From Arcticibacter tournemirensis (lineage in GTDB: Bacteria; Bacteroidota; Bacteroidia; Sphingobacteriales; Sphingobacteriaceae): 64,000 nucleotides of DNA. The notes beneath the pieces were generated by a model. That model searched no databases, had not been told where the DNA came from, and saw nothing but the letters and a program-made list of their open reading frames with translations. Location of the stretch: contig NZ_VFPL01000001.1 in the NCBI RefSeq assembly GCF_006716645.1, positions 2,232,001 through 2,296,000 on the forward strand, written 5' to 3'. Numbering within the stretch: position 1 is the stretch's first letter; every line of letters starts with the position of its first letter. This document shows, one piece after another, positions 9,026-18,171 of the stretch. The position numbers were made by a program, and so were the translations under genes.

Positions 9026-11299
9026 ATGACCGAAAAGGATCAGAATAACCTGCCTGAAATTTTATTTGTTACATCCTATCCCCCGCGGGAGTGTGGTATA
9101 GCTACTTATTCTCAGGATTTGATAAAGGCCCTTAATAATAAATTTAATGATTCTTTTACCATTCCGGTTTGCGCACTCGAATCTGAAAAGGAGATCCATA
9201 GTTATACCAGTGAAGTGCGCTATATTCTCGATACCTCGGTATCGTCCTCTTTCTCGGAAGTATCGCGTGAGATTAGTCAGAATGCTGCTATAAGGATTGT
9301 AATGGTGCAGCATGAGTTCGGTTTTTTTGATTCTGACCACGAAGCCGACTTTCTTCAATTTCTGTGTGATATCAGAAAGCCTGTCATTATCACTTTTCAT
9401 ACGATATTGCCACATCCCGATGCTGCGCTTAAACTAAAAGTGGAAGAAATAACTTCAGTGTGCGCATCGGTGGTGGTTATGACCCAAAATGCTGCTACAA
9501 TCTTATCCAGGGACTATCAGATTCCTACAGATAAAATAATTGTTATCCCTCACGGAGTACACCTTGTTCCCCATGCTGATAAAGAGACGCTCAAGCGTAA
9601 GTACGATGTAGAAGGCCGCACAATTCTTTCTACGTTCGGGCTGATTGGTTCGGGGAAGAGTATCGAAACAACCATCGACGCGTTACCTTCAATTGTCAAG
9701 GAGAATCCATCGGTGTTGTTCCTGGTAATTGGGAAAACACATCCCAATATTATAAAACACGACGGCGAGGTTTACCGTGAAATGCTTAAAGAAAAAGTAG
9801 AGCAATTACGATTGCAGCAACATGTAAGATTTATAAATAAGTATTTGCCTTTGGATCAGTTGCTAGAATACCTGCAGCTTACAGATATTTATTTGTTTAC
9901 TTCCAAGGATCCAAACCAGGCCGTAAGCGGGACGTTTTCCTATGCTATAAGTTGTGCATGCCCAATTATATCCACCCCTATTCCGCATGCAAGAGAAGTT
10001 CTTCGTGATGACGCTGGAGTGATTATTGACTTTCAAAACTCCCCGCAGCTAGCCAAAGCAGTAAACCTTCTTCTTGGAAATGAAGAGTTAAGAAGGACTT
10101 ACAGCAATAATGGATTACAGAGAATAGAGCCAAGCGCCTGGGAAAATGTAGCTGTGGCATACTCTGCGTTATTCAGGCGTATTTCACGTGATATTTCCCT
10201 GGTATTTCAAATTCCCGAGTTAAATCTATCTCATATTAAGCATCTCACTACCGAGTTTGGAATGATCCAGTTTGCAAAAATCAATCATCCCGATTTGGGT
10301 TCAGGATATACTATCGATGATAACGCCAGGGCCATGGTCGCCCTGATAATGCATTATAAAGCGACAGGAGACAAAGCGGACCTTTCTTATATAGAGACCT
10401 ATCTTAACTTTATAAAGTTCTGTCAGCAGAATAACGGTGAATTCCTGAATTATGTTGATGAGAACAAAGAATTTACGAAACAGAACTATGAGACTAACCT
10501 GGAAGATTCTAATGGCAGGACGATTTGGGCGCTGGGATATTTAATTGCTGAAGAAGAGTTATTTCCGGCATCATTAATTAAGACGGCAGAAGAGGTAATT
10601 AGCAGGGCTATCCCGGGAATTGAAGGTATGTTTTCTTCGAGGACGATGGCGTTTGCAATAAAGGGTTTGCATTATTACAATCTTAGAAGAGCGTCTCCTG
10701 AAAATCTCTCATTGATAAATACCCTTGCGGAGAGACTGGTGGAAATGTTTAAACATGAGGGAGAGTTACGCTGGGAGTGGTTTGAAAGTTACTTAACATA
10801 CGGCAACAGCATCCTTCCTGAAGCTTTACTATGTGCTTATCAGGCGACGAATAATCTGATATATAAAGAAACGGCTCAGGCATCATTTGCTTTTCTTCTG
10901 GATAAGACCTTTACCCGGAACAGAATTAAGGTTATTTCCAATCAGGACTGGCTGAAGAAAGGCAAGGACGCAGCTGATTATGGCGAACAACCAATTGACG
11001 TGGCCTACACTATCCTGGCCCTGGATAAGTTCTACCAGGTATTTGGCGATGCTGAATATCTCAATAAAATGCACATTGCCTTTAACTGGTTTTTAGGCAA
11101 CAACCACCTGCACCAGATAATTTACAATCCATGTACTGGTGGCTGTTATGATGGACTTGAGGAATATGGAGTAAACCTCAACCAGGGTGCAGAGTCTACA
11201 GTAACCTACTTGATGGCAAGGTTAACCATGGAGCAGTATACAGAAGGCAGCGGCTCCGACTTTGTCGCGTTTGCTACCGAAGAATCGGAAACCTATTAA
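9026..11299 (+). CDS. GT4-type glycosyltransferase fused to an all-helical toroid domain
   Basis: Residues 1-385 form a GT-B glycosyltransferase of family 4: SYPPRECGIATYSQDL near the N-terminus, VMVQHEFGFF, the acceptor-donor hinge FGLIGSGKSIETTIDALP, and the C-terminal nucleotide-sugar region SKDPNQAVSGTFSYAISCACPIIST. Residues 400-757 look like an (alpha/alpha) toroid as in glycoside hydrolases or epimerases (GYTIDDNARAMVAL, DSNGRTIWALGY, YGNSILPEALL). Such two-domain proteins occur in Bacteroidota, often beside mannoside enzymes. The acceptor is unknown. No signal peptide, so cytoplasmic. Two small genes follow closely and may share the transcript. Confidence 0.8.
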   Translation: MTEKDQNNLPEILFVTSYPPRECGIATYSQDLIKALNNKFNDSFTIPVCALESEKEIHSYTSEVRYILDTSVSSSFSEVSREISQNAAIRIVMVQHEFGFFDSDHEADFLQFLCDIRKPVIITFHTILPHPDAALKLKVEEITSVCASVVVMTQNAATILSRDYQIPTDKIIVIPHGVHLVPHADKETLKRKYDVEGRTILSTFGLIGSGKSIETTIDALPSIVKENPSVLFLVIGKTHPNIIKHDGEVYREMLKEKVEQLRLQQHVRFINKYLPLDQLLEYLQLTDIYLFTSKDPNQAVSGTFSYAISCACPIISTPIPHAREVLRDDAGVIIDFQNSPQLAKAVNLLLGNEELRRTYSNNGLQRIEPSAWENVAVAYSALFRRISRDISLVFQIPELNLSHIKHLTTEFGMIQFAKINHPDLGSGYTIDDNARAMVALIMHYKATGDKADLSYIETYLNFIKFCQQNNGEFLNYVDENKEFTKQNYETNLEDSNGRTIWALGYLIAEEELFPASLIKTAEEVISRAIPGIEGMFSSRTMAFAIKGLHYYNLRRASPENLSLINTLAERLVEMFKHEGELRWEWFESYLTYGNSILPEALLCAYQATNNLIYKETAQASFAFLLDKTFTRNRIKVISNQDWLKKGKDAADYGEQPIDVAYTILALDKFYQVFGDAEYLNKMHIAFNWFLGNNHLHQIIYNPCTGGCYDGLEEYGVNLNQGAESTVTYLMARLTMEQYTEGSGSDFVAFATEESETY

Positions 11300-11312
11300 T
11301 TATAAAAGAACC

Positions 11313-11660
11313 ATGATGAATATGATTTCGCAGAAGTATTACCGGGTCTATAAAAACGAGACAGCCGTGTCTGAAATCTCCGATTTGGATTTCAAGCCAG
11401 GCTTTGCCACTCATTTTGAAAGAGGTAATATTTATTCAATTCCCCAGGATAATAAGATGTTTTATGATTATACGGATAGAATTGATGCGATGAAGAAGGC
11501 TAAGGCTGGAGCCCTGTTTTATATTAATTTACTGATAAAGAAAGCTGAAAATGGTATTGACAATTTGAAGCAATACCGGATAGACCATTATGACGATTTA
11601 AATATAAATCTTATCGATTCGAATATCCGAAGGTTGGAGCGTGAAATGCATATCAAATAA
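11313..11660 (+). CDS. Hypothetical protein (115 aa) downstream of the glycosyltransferase
   Basis: The frame begins at tandem ATGs (11313/11316), 13 bases after the glycosyltransferase stop. An earlier TTG-type start would overlap that gene and is less likely. The product is soluble and mixed in charge (ISQKYYRVYKNETAVSEI ... NIRRLEREMHIK), with a central part (YDYTDRIDAMKKAKAGALFYINLLIKKAENGIDNL) likely to be helical. No known domain is recognised. Close spacing suggests coexpression with the glycosyltransferase. Confidence 0.6.
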   Translation: MMNMISQKYYRVYKNETAVSEISDLDFKPGFATHFERGNIYSIPQDNKMFYDYTDRIDAMKKAKAGALFYINLLIKKAENGIDNLKQYRIDHYDDLNINLIDSNIRRLEREMHIK

Positions 11661-11689
11661 GAGACAATATCCACAAAATAGAAAATATT

Positions 11690-12007
11690 ATGATAAATCA
11701 AGCAGTTGAAAAACAAGTAAGAAGTATTGTGTACGATTTAAATAATTGTGCAAACGAGTATGGTTTTAAGACGGAAGGATGGCGGTTGAAAGCGGTTACT
11801 ACTACTGAAAAAGCGGAGCTTGAAAAAAAGTATTATCCTACAATTTCTCTTAAAGTCGTACCTGAAGCTTTAACTGAATTGTTAAGAGCAGTGAATGAGA
11901 AGCTGGTAAAAAGTTCCTCTGACTACGAAAAGGACAGGGATACAGAGGATAAAGGCAACCGAAATTTTGAATATTTAGTTGCCTTTAATCCTGAGAGGGT
12001 CCGATAG
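11690..12007 (+). CDS. Hypothetical protein (105 aa)
   Basis: This is a soluble, charged protein with no signal peptide or membrane segment (MINQAVEKQVRSIVYDLNNCANEYGFKTEGWRLKAVTTT). It is likely the third gene of the run that starts with the glycosyltransferase (29-base gap). No family is recognised. It is convergent with the MATE gene, with 22 bases between the stops. Confidence 0.55.
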   Translation: MINQAVEKQVRSIVYDLNNCANEYGFKTEGWRLKAVTTTEKAELEKKYYPTISLKVVPEALTELLRAVNEKLVKSSSDYEKDRDTEDKGNRNFEYLVAFNPERVR

Positions 12008-12029
12008 ATGAAAATTCCACCCGGCGGTA

Positions 12030-13454
12030 TTATACCTGTATCTTTTTCCATGTACCTTTTTTAAATAAATAGTAAGCCGTAAGTGTAATTCCTACTTCTG
12101 CAATAGGAATCGCTATAAACACGCCGACTGGTCCCATTTCGAGATACCTTGCTAAAAACCATGCAAAGGGAATCTGGAAGATCCAGAAGGCGAACACGTT
12201 GATTCGTGTAGGCGTCCATGTATCTCCGGCACCGTTAAAAGCACTGGTAAATACCATTCCGCTTCCATAGATTACAAATCCTATGCTCATAATACGAAGG
12301 GCCTTAACTGCTACCTGCTTTATCTGCTCATCTTCAGTAAAGAACTGAACAAAGAAGCCTGCTGACGATAAAAACAGTACGGTAACAACTGCCATAAAGC
12401 CCATGGTGTATTTCATTGTTGCAAAAACTGAGTGTTCAGCACGTTTGAATTGGCGTGCTCCAAGGTTTTGGCCTACAAGCGTTGCTGCTGCGTTACTGAG
12501 TCCCCAGGCGGGCAGCATAAAGAACATCATCAGCCGGAGCGCGGTTTGATAACCGGCTGAACCATGATCGCCTCCTGTTGTCGCGACGAGCTGGGCAAGG
12601 AAGATCCAACTACAGCTGGCAATTACAAATTGCATCACAGCAGGAGCCGCAACTTTTATAATCGCAACTATCTGATTTTTTACCGGAATAAAATAAGTAA
12701 GCTTAATCTTGATTACATTTTGGCCGTTAAAAAGATGATATATCTGGTAAATGACACCGATGCCTCTTCCTATGCAGGTAGCTATAGCGGCCCCCGTCAG
12801 GCCGAAAGCAGGTATGGGGCCGAAACCATTGATGAATATGGGGCACAGAATAATATTGAATATATTCGCTATCCATAAACTCTTCATTGCAATTGCAGCA
12901 TTTCCAGCTCCTCTGAAAATGCCGTTAATCAAAAACAAAAGCATAATGATCAGGCTGCTTCCCATCATGATTTTAACAAAAGGTGTTCCGTGGGCAACTG
13001 TTTCGGCTGACGCTCCCATTAAAAAGAGGATATCTGCGGCGAACCATACTCCGGTAAAAGCAAGCACGAGAGTCACTGCCACTGCGATTACAACCGACTG
13101 CATGCCAGCTCTCGAAGCGGCCTCCGGATTTTTTTCTCCTATTCGACGGGCTACAACCGCTGTTGCAGCCATACTCATTCCAACAGCAAGGGAGTAAATC
13201 ACCGTTAGCACAGATTCTGTCAGACCCACGGTCTGAATAGCGTGACTGCTATTTTCAAGATGGCCGACAAAATAAAGGTCAACCAGGGCGAAGACGGATT
13301 CCATCGCCATTTCAAGCATCATGGGTATAGCCAACAGAATGATCGCTTTATGGATAGAGACAGAAGTAAGGTCGGTCTCTTCGCCACGAAGAGACTGTTT
13401 TAAAATGGTTATCAGTTGAGACACTTTGCCTCTTTGATTCACAGAAGGAGACAT
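12030..13454 (-). CDS. MATE-family multidrug/Na+ antiporter (NorM-like)
   Basis: The ATG at 13454 (MSPSVNQRGKVSQL) gives about 474 residues with twelve hydrophobic helices in two bundles, the MATE layout. Family features include AIPMMLEMAMESVFALVDLYFVGHL in helix 1 and the mirrored AAPAVMQFVIASCSWIF in helix 7. A TTG start at 13484 would only add ten hydrophobic residues. MATE proteins export cationic drugs or metabolites in exchange for Na+ or H+ across the inner membrane. The first IS21 copy sits 118 bases upstream and may have separated the gene from its native upstream region. Confidence 0.88.
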   Translation of the reverse strand: MSPSVNQRGKVSQLITILKQSLRGEETDLTSVSIHKAIILLAIPMMLEMAMESVFALVDLYFVGHLENSSHAIQTVGLTESVLTVIYSLAVGMSMAATAVVARRIGEKNPEAASRAGMQSVVIAVAVTLVLAFTGVWFAADILFLMGASAETVAHGTPFVKIMMGSSLIIMLLFLINGIFRGAGNAAIAMKSLWIANIFNIILCPIFINGFGPIPAFGLTGAAIATCIGRGIGVIYQIYHLFNGQNVIKIKLTYFIPVKNQIVAIIKVAAPAVMQFVIASCSWIFLAQLVATTGGDHGSAGYQTALRLMMFFMLPAWGLSNAAATLVGQNLGARQFKRAEHSVFATMKYTMGFMAVVTVLFLSSAGFFVQFFTEDEQIKQVAVKALRIMSIGFVIYGSGMVFTSAFNGAGDTWTPTRINVFAFWIFQIPFAWFLARYLEMGPVGVFIAIPIAEVGITLTAYYLFKKGTWKKIQV

Positions 13455-13590
13455 ATAAAAAAATAAATATGGGAAACTAAACAAGCAGAGGTAGATCTGC
13501 AGGCATATCGGAATATGCTAATTTGTTGAAGAGGTAGTCCTCGGTTTTTAAAACCTCAGGCGGACTGCATATTGGATAAAACACACCAAA

Positions 13591-13696
13591 CTGACCCCTT
13601 TTGGCCAATTGAAAATGCCCCCCTCTGCCAGAGCAAAGTGATCCCCTTCGGCCAAAGTAAACTGTCCCCCTTTGGCCAAATCAAAGTGATCCCCTG
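13591..13696. repeat. Subterminal repeats of IS21 left end (copy 1)
   Basis: Five related units of about 18 bases with ~23-base spacing start near 13591, 13616, 13638, 13661 and 13686 (pattern ctg/gtg-a/t-ccccctttggccaaa). IS21 elements carry such repeats as transposase binding sites. Inverted counterparts lie near the right end (about 16182-16222). The same array occurs in copy 2 at 29014-29119. Confidence 0.7.
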
Positions 13697-13773
13697 AAAA
13701 GAACATAAAGTTTAGTTCCGAAGGTTTCTATGGACCGGGTTTTTGTTAGCTTTTCGCTAAACACAAATCCTTG

Positions 13774-15324
13774 ATGCCAATGTCCAATAAACCAATTCAA
13801 ATGAATAAACTTAGGCAGATTATCCGTCTTTATTGCCAGGGAACCGGCACCAAGACCATTAATGGGATGGTCGGCAGTTCCCGTACTACCGTAAAAAAGT
13901 ATGTTCGCGTGTGGCATCAGCTTGGTATTACCCACGAAGAATTCAGTGCCAAGAGCGATAGTGAACTGTCGGTACTTTTCATGACTTCGGCAGCCAAGAC
14001 TGTAAACAGTCCCCGGCGGCAGGAACTTGAGTTACTGCTTCCTGAGTATTGTAAAAGACTAAAAAAGAAGGGTGTAACCCGTGAGCTATTGCATGTGGAA
14101 TACTTAGCGAAACATCCTGGAGGTTACGGACGATCCCGTTTTAACAATGCTATCCATACTTATCTTCAGCTTTCCAAACCTGTGATGCATATTGATCACA
14201 AAGCAGGTGATAAGATGTATATCGACTTTGCCGGGAGCAAACTTCAATTTCATCCTGCTGATGGTCCTGAACGTGATGCAGAGGTGTTTGTAGCCATATT
14301 GGGCTGCAGCCAGCTTACATACGTGGAAGCTGTGGAAAGCCAGCGCAAGGAAGATCTGATCAGGGCCTGCGAGAATGCCCTGCACTATTTCGAGGGTGTG
14401 CCCCGGGCGATCGTTCCAGATAATCTGCGTTCAGCGGTAACCAAAGGGAGCAAGTATGAGGCAGTGCTCAATGATGAGTTCGCAGCTTTTGCGGAGCATT
14501 ATTCGGTAACTGTAGTTCCTGCAAGAGCTTATAAGCCGCGCGACAAGTCTTTGGTGGAAGGGGCTGTTAAACTGATCTACCGGAGTATTTACCAGCGACT
14601 GGAGGGCCGCAGGTTCAGTGACCTGGAATCGCTGAACGCTGCCATACGTCCGGCGCTGGAGATTCATAACAACAAACCTTTTTCTGGTCGCAGCTATTCG
14701 AGGCGTGAACAGTTTGAAGAGATTGAACGGGAAGCCCTTGGCACACTTAACCCAATACGGTACGAAGTGCACAAACAAGTCATGGCAACAGTGATGAAGA
14801 ACGGTTATGTGCGCTTAGGCGAAGATATTCACTATTACAGCGTGCCCTACACTTATATTGGTAAGAAGGTAAAAGTACTTTATACCTCTGCTATAGTCCG
14901 GATCTATTTCCATTACACGCAGGTTGCTGCCCATAAGCGCAACCGGATCAAGTACCATTATACTACTGACAAAGAGCATCTGGCCTCACAGCACCGCTTT
15001 TTAACCGAATGGACACCCGAAAAGTTTATACAGGAAGCGGAACAGATCCATGAAGATGTAGCACGATATATCGCCCAGGTACTGGAGCACAAAGCCTATC
15101 CTGAGCAGGCTTATAAATCATGTTCCGGTATCCTGAGCTTTGCCAGACGGGTAGGCTCCGACCGCCTTGCCGGCGCCTGCCGCTGGGCCGACAACATTGG
15201 ACAGTACAACTATCCGGTCATAGAGGAGATCCTCCGTAAACGCCTGGACCAGCTTACCCCTGAAGATGAACCGGCCACTATTCCTCTACACAACAACATC
15301 CGGGGTAAAGAATATTATCAGTAA
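13774..15324 (+). CDS. istA: IS21-family transposase IstA (copy 1)
   Basis: About 516 residues from the ATG at 13774 (TTG at 13771 also possible). An N-terminal helix-turn-helix (TKTINGMVGSSRTTVKKYVRVW) is followed by an rve integrase core. The likely DDE residues are Asp in MYIDFAGSK, Asp in VPDNLRSAV and Glu in KSLVEGAVK. The C-terminal region (HYYSVPYTYIGKKVKVLYT) matches the IstA beta domain. It catalyses strand transfer with IstB as helper. istB follows after 24 bases. The copy at 29197-30747 is identical in protein sequence. Confidence 0.93.
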   Translation: MPMSNKPIQMNKLRQIIRLYCQGTGTKTINGMVGSSRTTVKKYVRVWHQLGITHEEFSAKSDSELSVLFMTSAAKTVNSPRRQELELLLPEYCKRLKKKGVTRELLHVEYLAKHPGGYGRSRFNNAIHTYLQLSKPVMHIDHKAGDKMYIDFAGSKLQFHPADGPERDAEVFVAILGCSQLTYVEAVESQRKEDLIRACENALHYFEGVPRAIVPDNLRSAVTKGSKYEAVLNDEFAAFAEHYSVTVVPARAYKPRDKSLVEGAVKLIYRSIYQRLEGRRFSDLESLNAAIRPALEIHNNKPFSGRSYSRREQFEEIEREALGTLNPIRYEVHKQVMATVMKNGYVRLGEDIHYYSVPYTYIGKKVKVLYTSAIVRIYFHYTQVAAHKRNRIKYHYTTDKEHLASQHRFLTEWTPEKFIQEAEQIHEDVARYIAQVLEHKAYPEQAYKSCSGILSFARRVGSDRLAGACRWADNIGQYNYPVIEEILRKRLDQLTPEDEPATIPLHNNIRGKEYYQ

Positions 15325-15348
15325 CCAGCTATAAAATTATAAAGAATA

Positions 15349-16095
15349 ATGAACAACGAAACACTAGAGAAGATGCGTCAGCTTCGCCTTTACGGCATGT
15401 ATGATGCTTTTAAAACAAATCTGGAGACTTCAGTGAAAGAATCCCTCACGGCCGATCAGTTTGTCTCCCTGCTGGTGGCCAGTGAATGGGACGACAGACG
15501 TAACCGCTTCATCGAAAGAACCATCAGGACAGCTAACTTCAGGTACAAAGCATCTTTGGAACAGGTAGATTACTCCTTTGACCGCGGACTGGATAAAAAC
15601 CAGGTGCACCGGCTGGCAGGACTGGACTTTATCAAAGAACACAAAGACCTGTTTATCACCGGTTCTACAGGAACCGGCAAGAGTTACCTGGCTACCGCTC
15701 TTGGGTATCATGCATGCCAGAACGGGTATAAAGTCATGTATGTAAATACAGCTAAGCTGATGGGCCAGTTAAAGCTGGCTAAGGCAAAAGGAACTATGCT
15801 GGCAGAACTCAAGCGGATAGAGCGTCTGGACATGCTCATCCTGGATGACTTTGGTCTGCAGCCCTTTGATCCTCAATCCAGACTTGCATTGCTTGATATC
15901 ATTGAGGACAGGCACCAAAAACGGTCCACGGTGATCACGTCGCAGATTCCGGTTAAGGATTGGTATGATATCATTGGTGAAAAGACAATCGCTGACGCGG
16001 TACTTGACCGTATCGTTCACCACTCTTTAAGAGTCGAATTGTTTGGAGAATCTCTAAGGAGAAAAAAATCCAAACCGGAAAATGTATTTTTGTAA
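15349..16095 (+). CDS. istB: IS21-family helper ATPase IstB (copy 1)
   Basis: This 248-residue AAA+ protein of the DnaC/IstB group has Walker A GSTGTGKS (about residues 104-111), Walker B LILDDFG and sensor motif VITSQIP. The N-terminal 60 residues are the helical IstB extension. IstB binds target DNA and stimulates IstA. Length is standard for the family, and both copies in the window encode the same protein. Confidence 0.93.
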   Translation: MNNETLEKMRQLRLYGMYDAFKTNLETSVKESLTADQFVSLLVASEWDDRRNRFIERTIRTANFRYKASLEQVDYSFDRGLDKNQVHRLAGLDFIKEHKDLFITGSTGTGKSYLATALGYHACQNGYKVMYVNTAKLMGQLKLAKAKGTMLAELKRIERLDMLILDDFGLQPFDPQSRLALLDIIEDRHQKRSTVITSQIPVKDWYDIIGEKTIADAVLDRIVHHSLRVELFGESLRRKKSKPENVFL

Positions 16096-16233
16096 AAATA
16101 ATAGTTGTTAAACCGGACTAAAAGCATCAGTTCAAAGTGCCAATCTGTACAACAACTTTTGTTCTTTTCAAACCTCAACTCTGAGGGGACAGTTTGCAGT
16201 GGCGAACGGGGGACACTTTAATTGGTATATCCA

Positions 16234-16665
16234 ATCTAAGCTCAATTTTATATCGTACTTGCCCCTGATAAAATATTTTTCATCAAGATAGGTATTGTTT
16301 GTTCTGTAATACTTGTAAAAGTCGAGGTTGTTATCAAAATACCTTTTCAGCTTTGCAAGTTCATTACCGATATATTTCTTTATGGCTTTGCCATTGCCAT
16401 AAGGCTTTTTAGTTTCTATTTTATAGATGGCATTGTGATAAATGAGCTTGGAAAGAAAAACTGGTTTTATATGTTTGAAGAAATAGATCTCTTCGTCAAC
16501 ATTTTTAAAACCATTTTCCATTACATAAGATTTTAGTTCAGCCATACAACCTAATAGGAGTTCTATTAATTGATGAGCTAAGCCAATCGGGTTCTCCGCT
16601 TCGGCTGTCAATTCTTCAATCTTATGTTCTAAGTTTTGTACGTAATTTTCATATTGTTTATCCAT
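16234..16665 (-). pseudogene. rteC: RteC-like protein, 3' end removed by IS21
   Basis: From the ATG at 16665 (MDKQYENYVQNLEHKIEEL) about 144 native residues can be read before the frame enters the IS end at 16233. It then stops inside the IS at 16168 after a foreign tail (LKCPPFATANCPLRVEV). The part FYKYYRTNNTYLDEKYFIRGKYD is characteristic of RteC, a regulator of excision and transfer in CTnDOT-type conjugative transposons; full-length proteins are nearly twice as long. It is a strong hint that the neighbouring cargo came from such an element. It lies 54 bases after the SoxB-like gene. Confidence 0.8.
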
Positions 16666-16719
16666 AGCTTGCAGCTTAATGTTAAAATAATTACGAGTAA
16701 AACCCGTATTCCCGCAGGA

Positions 16720-18138
16720 TCATTCTCCCGAAAAATTGGCATCCGAGCCAACGCTACTTTCGTTCAAGTAAGTAATTAGGGCTTGTACGGTAGTTACTTC
16801 TAAATCTATTCTGTTACTGCCGTATTTATCCGAAACACCTTGTTGGGTGATGTAGGCAACCTTATAGATGCTTTGCTTATTAAGATGTACGCCCTCGAAT
16901 AAGATTTCTTCTATTCGGTAACCACAGGGGTTTTCGATATGGAATTTAATTTGTAAGCCTATATGCCTTTTGCAATATCCGCCCATTTGCTGCATTGGAT
17001 TAGTTGCAAATGTTCGTTCAAAGTTCTCTTCCAGCATATCAATTATTTCTTGCCCCGTCATATCTACGGTGGTAATTACAGGGTTCATCGGAACCATATT
17101 GTACAAATCCCACACGGTGATATCCCCCTTGTCAATAGGCGCACCATATCGCCAGCCGTTTGAGAATGCAATAGCTACACCTGCCGCTTTATGGACAGCT
17201 TCTAATAATAAATCATCCATTGACGATGAAAACGTAGAATATCGGTGCAGAATGTTGTCTGTCTTTGCGACTACCTGCTTTTGCAGGCTTCTGTATGAAA
17301 CCATAATATCGTTTACCATCTGCTCCACAGATCTGTCGCTGGCAACTTGCTCATTGACTTCTATAAGCTCATATTCGTGGTGTGTGATTTTATTGTCTGA
17401 AACAGATAGCTTCAAATGTCCCACAAAAGAGCCGTGGCAACCGCATTGAATTACAATAGTATCATTCACTTTTACAGGTTCATACAGCCTGTTATGGGTA
17501 TGCGCACTAAGGCAAATATCAATCCCAACGGTGTGTTTCAGCAACTCAATATCCTGCGGAAAGCCGTTGTGTGAAAGAAGTATAATAAGGTCAGCACCCT
17601 GATTTTTCACTTCGTCCACGTAGCCGTTTATTTCCTGCATTGCATCGGTTACATATATTCCTTTGCTGAATTTATCGGGCATTGTTTTATCTATAATGTT
17701 GGCGCAAATACCTATCACGGCTACTTTGATATTGCCAGTTTCGATAAATGAATAGGGCTTTAGGAATAGTGTGCCGTCCTCGTTAAAAACATTAATCGCC
17801 AGTACAGGGTAATTGAGCTGTTCTGCCAGCGAGAGCAGATGATCGGGTGTGTAAGCGAAATCCCAATGTCCAACCATCCCACTAAGACCGAGCTGGTTTA
17901 GAATAGGTACAATTGCTTCGCCTTTTGAAGATACTACTGGCAGGGTTCCGTGAAAGGTGTCGCCACCATCGAAAAATAAAGCGTGTTCATTTTCGCTTTT
18001 TATCTTCTCAAAAATGGTTGCAATCCTTGCATATCCGCCCGCTGTTTTTATATATTCTCCGTCTTTGTTGTAAAACAGTTCGGGATGTGGTTCGAGATAG
18101 CCGTGTACATCGTTTATAAATCCTATTGATAATTCCAT
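16720..18138 (-). CDS. SoxB-like metallophosphatase/5'-nucleotidase-family protein, no signal peptide
   Basis: The 472-residue protein is built as the UshA/SoxB superfamily: an N-terminal dinuclear metallophosphoesterase (about 1-260) and a C-terminal nucleotidase-type domain (about 285-470). Metal-site motifs are NDVHG (Asp10, His12), DGGD (57-60), GHWDF (90-94), LSHNG (His190) and SAHTH (His213, His215). GHWDF replaces the GNH(D/E) of nucleotidases and resembles the GHWEF of SoxB thiosulfohydrolases, as does SNGWRYG (326-332). Unlike SoxB or UshA, the protein begins directly at the first motif with no export signal, so it is probably cytoplasmic. Substrate unknown. A DsrE-like gene precedes it. 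Confidence 0.8.
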   Translation of the reverse strand: MELSIGFINDVHGYLEPHPELFYNKDGEYIKTAGGYARIATIFEKIKSENEHALFFDGGDTFHGTLPVVSSKGEAIVPILNQLGLSGMVGHWDFAYTPDHLLSLAEQLNYPVLAINVFNEDGTLFLKPYSFIETGNIKVAVIGICANIIDKTMPDKFSKGIYVTDAMQEINGYVDEVKNQGADLIILLSHNGFPQDIELLKHTVGIDICLSAHTHNRLYEPVKVNDTIVIQCGCHGSFVGHLKLSVSDNKITHHEYELIEVNEQVASDRSVEQMVNDIMVSYRSLQKQVVAKTDNILHRYSTFSSSMDDLLLEAVHKAAGVAIAFSNGWRYGAPIDKGDITVWDLYNMVPMNPVITTVDMTGQEIIDMLEENFERTFATNPMQQMGGYCKRHIGLQIKFHIENPCGYRIEEILFEGVHLNKQSIYKVAYITQQGVSDKYGSNRIDLEVTTVQALITYLNESSVGSDANFSGE

Positions 18139-18171
18139 AATATTGAATTTTGGGTTTGAAACATTTTTTGA

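Larger units (their letters stand above)
13573..16233 (+). mobile_element. IS21-family insertion sequence, copy 1
   Basis: The 2661-bp element starts TGGATA and ends TATCCA, which are inverted repeats of each other and have the TG...CA termini of the IS21 family. It carries istA and istB and subterminal multiple repeats. The sequence shared with copy 2 runs from 13569 to 16233, so the four bases atat before the left end also match. The left flank (ctgcatat) and right flank (atctaagc) do not form a clear direct repeat. It truncates rteC on its right side. Confidence 0.9.

Noticed and set aside
13681-13935. Minus-strand frame MGNTKLMPHANILF at the IS21 left part, present in both copies
   Set aside because: It is antisense to the istA start and shadows its helix-turn-helix; no own RBS or family.
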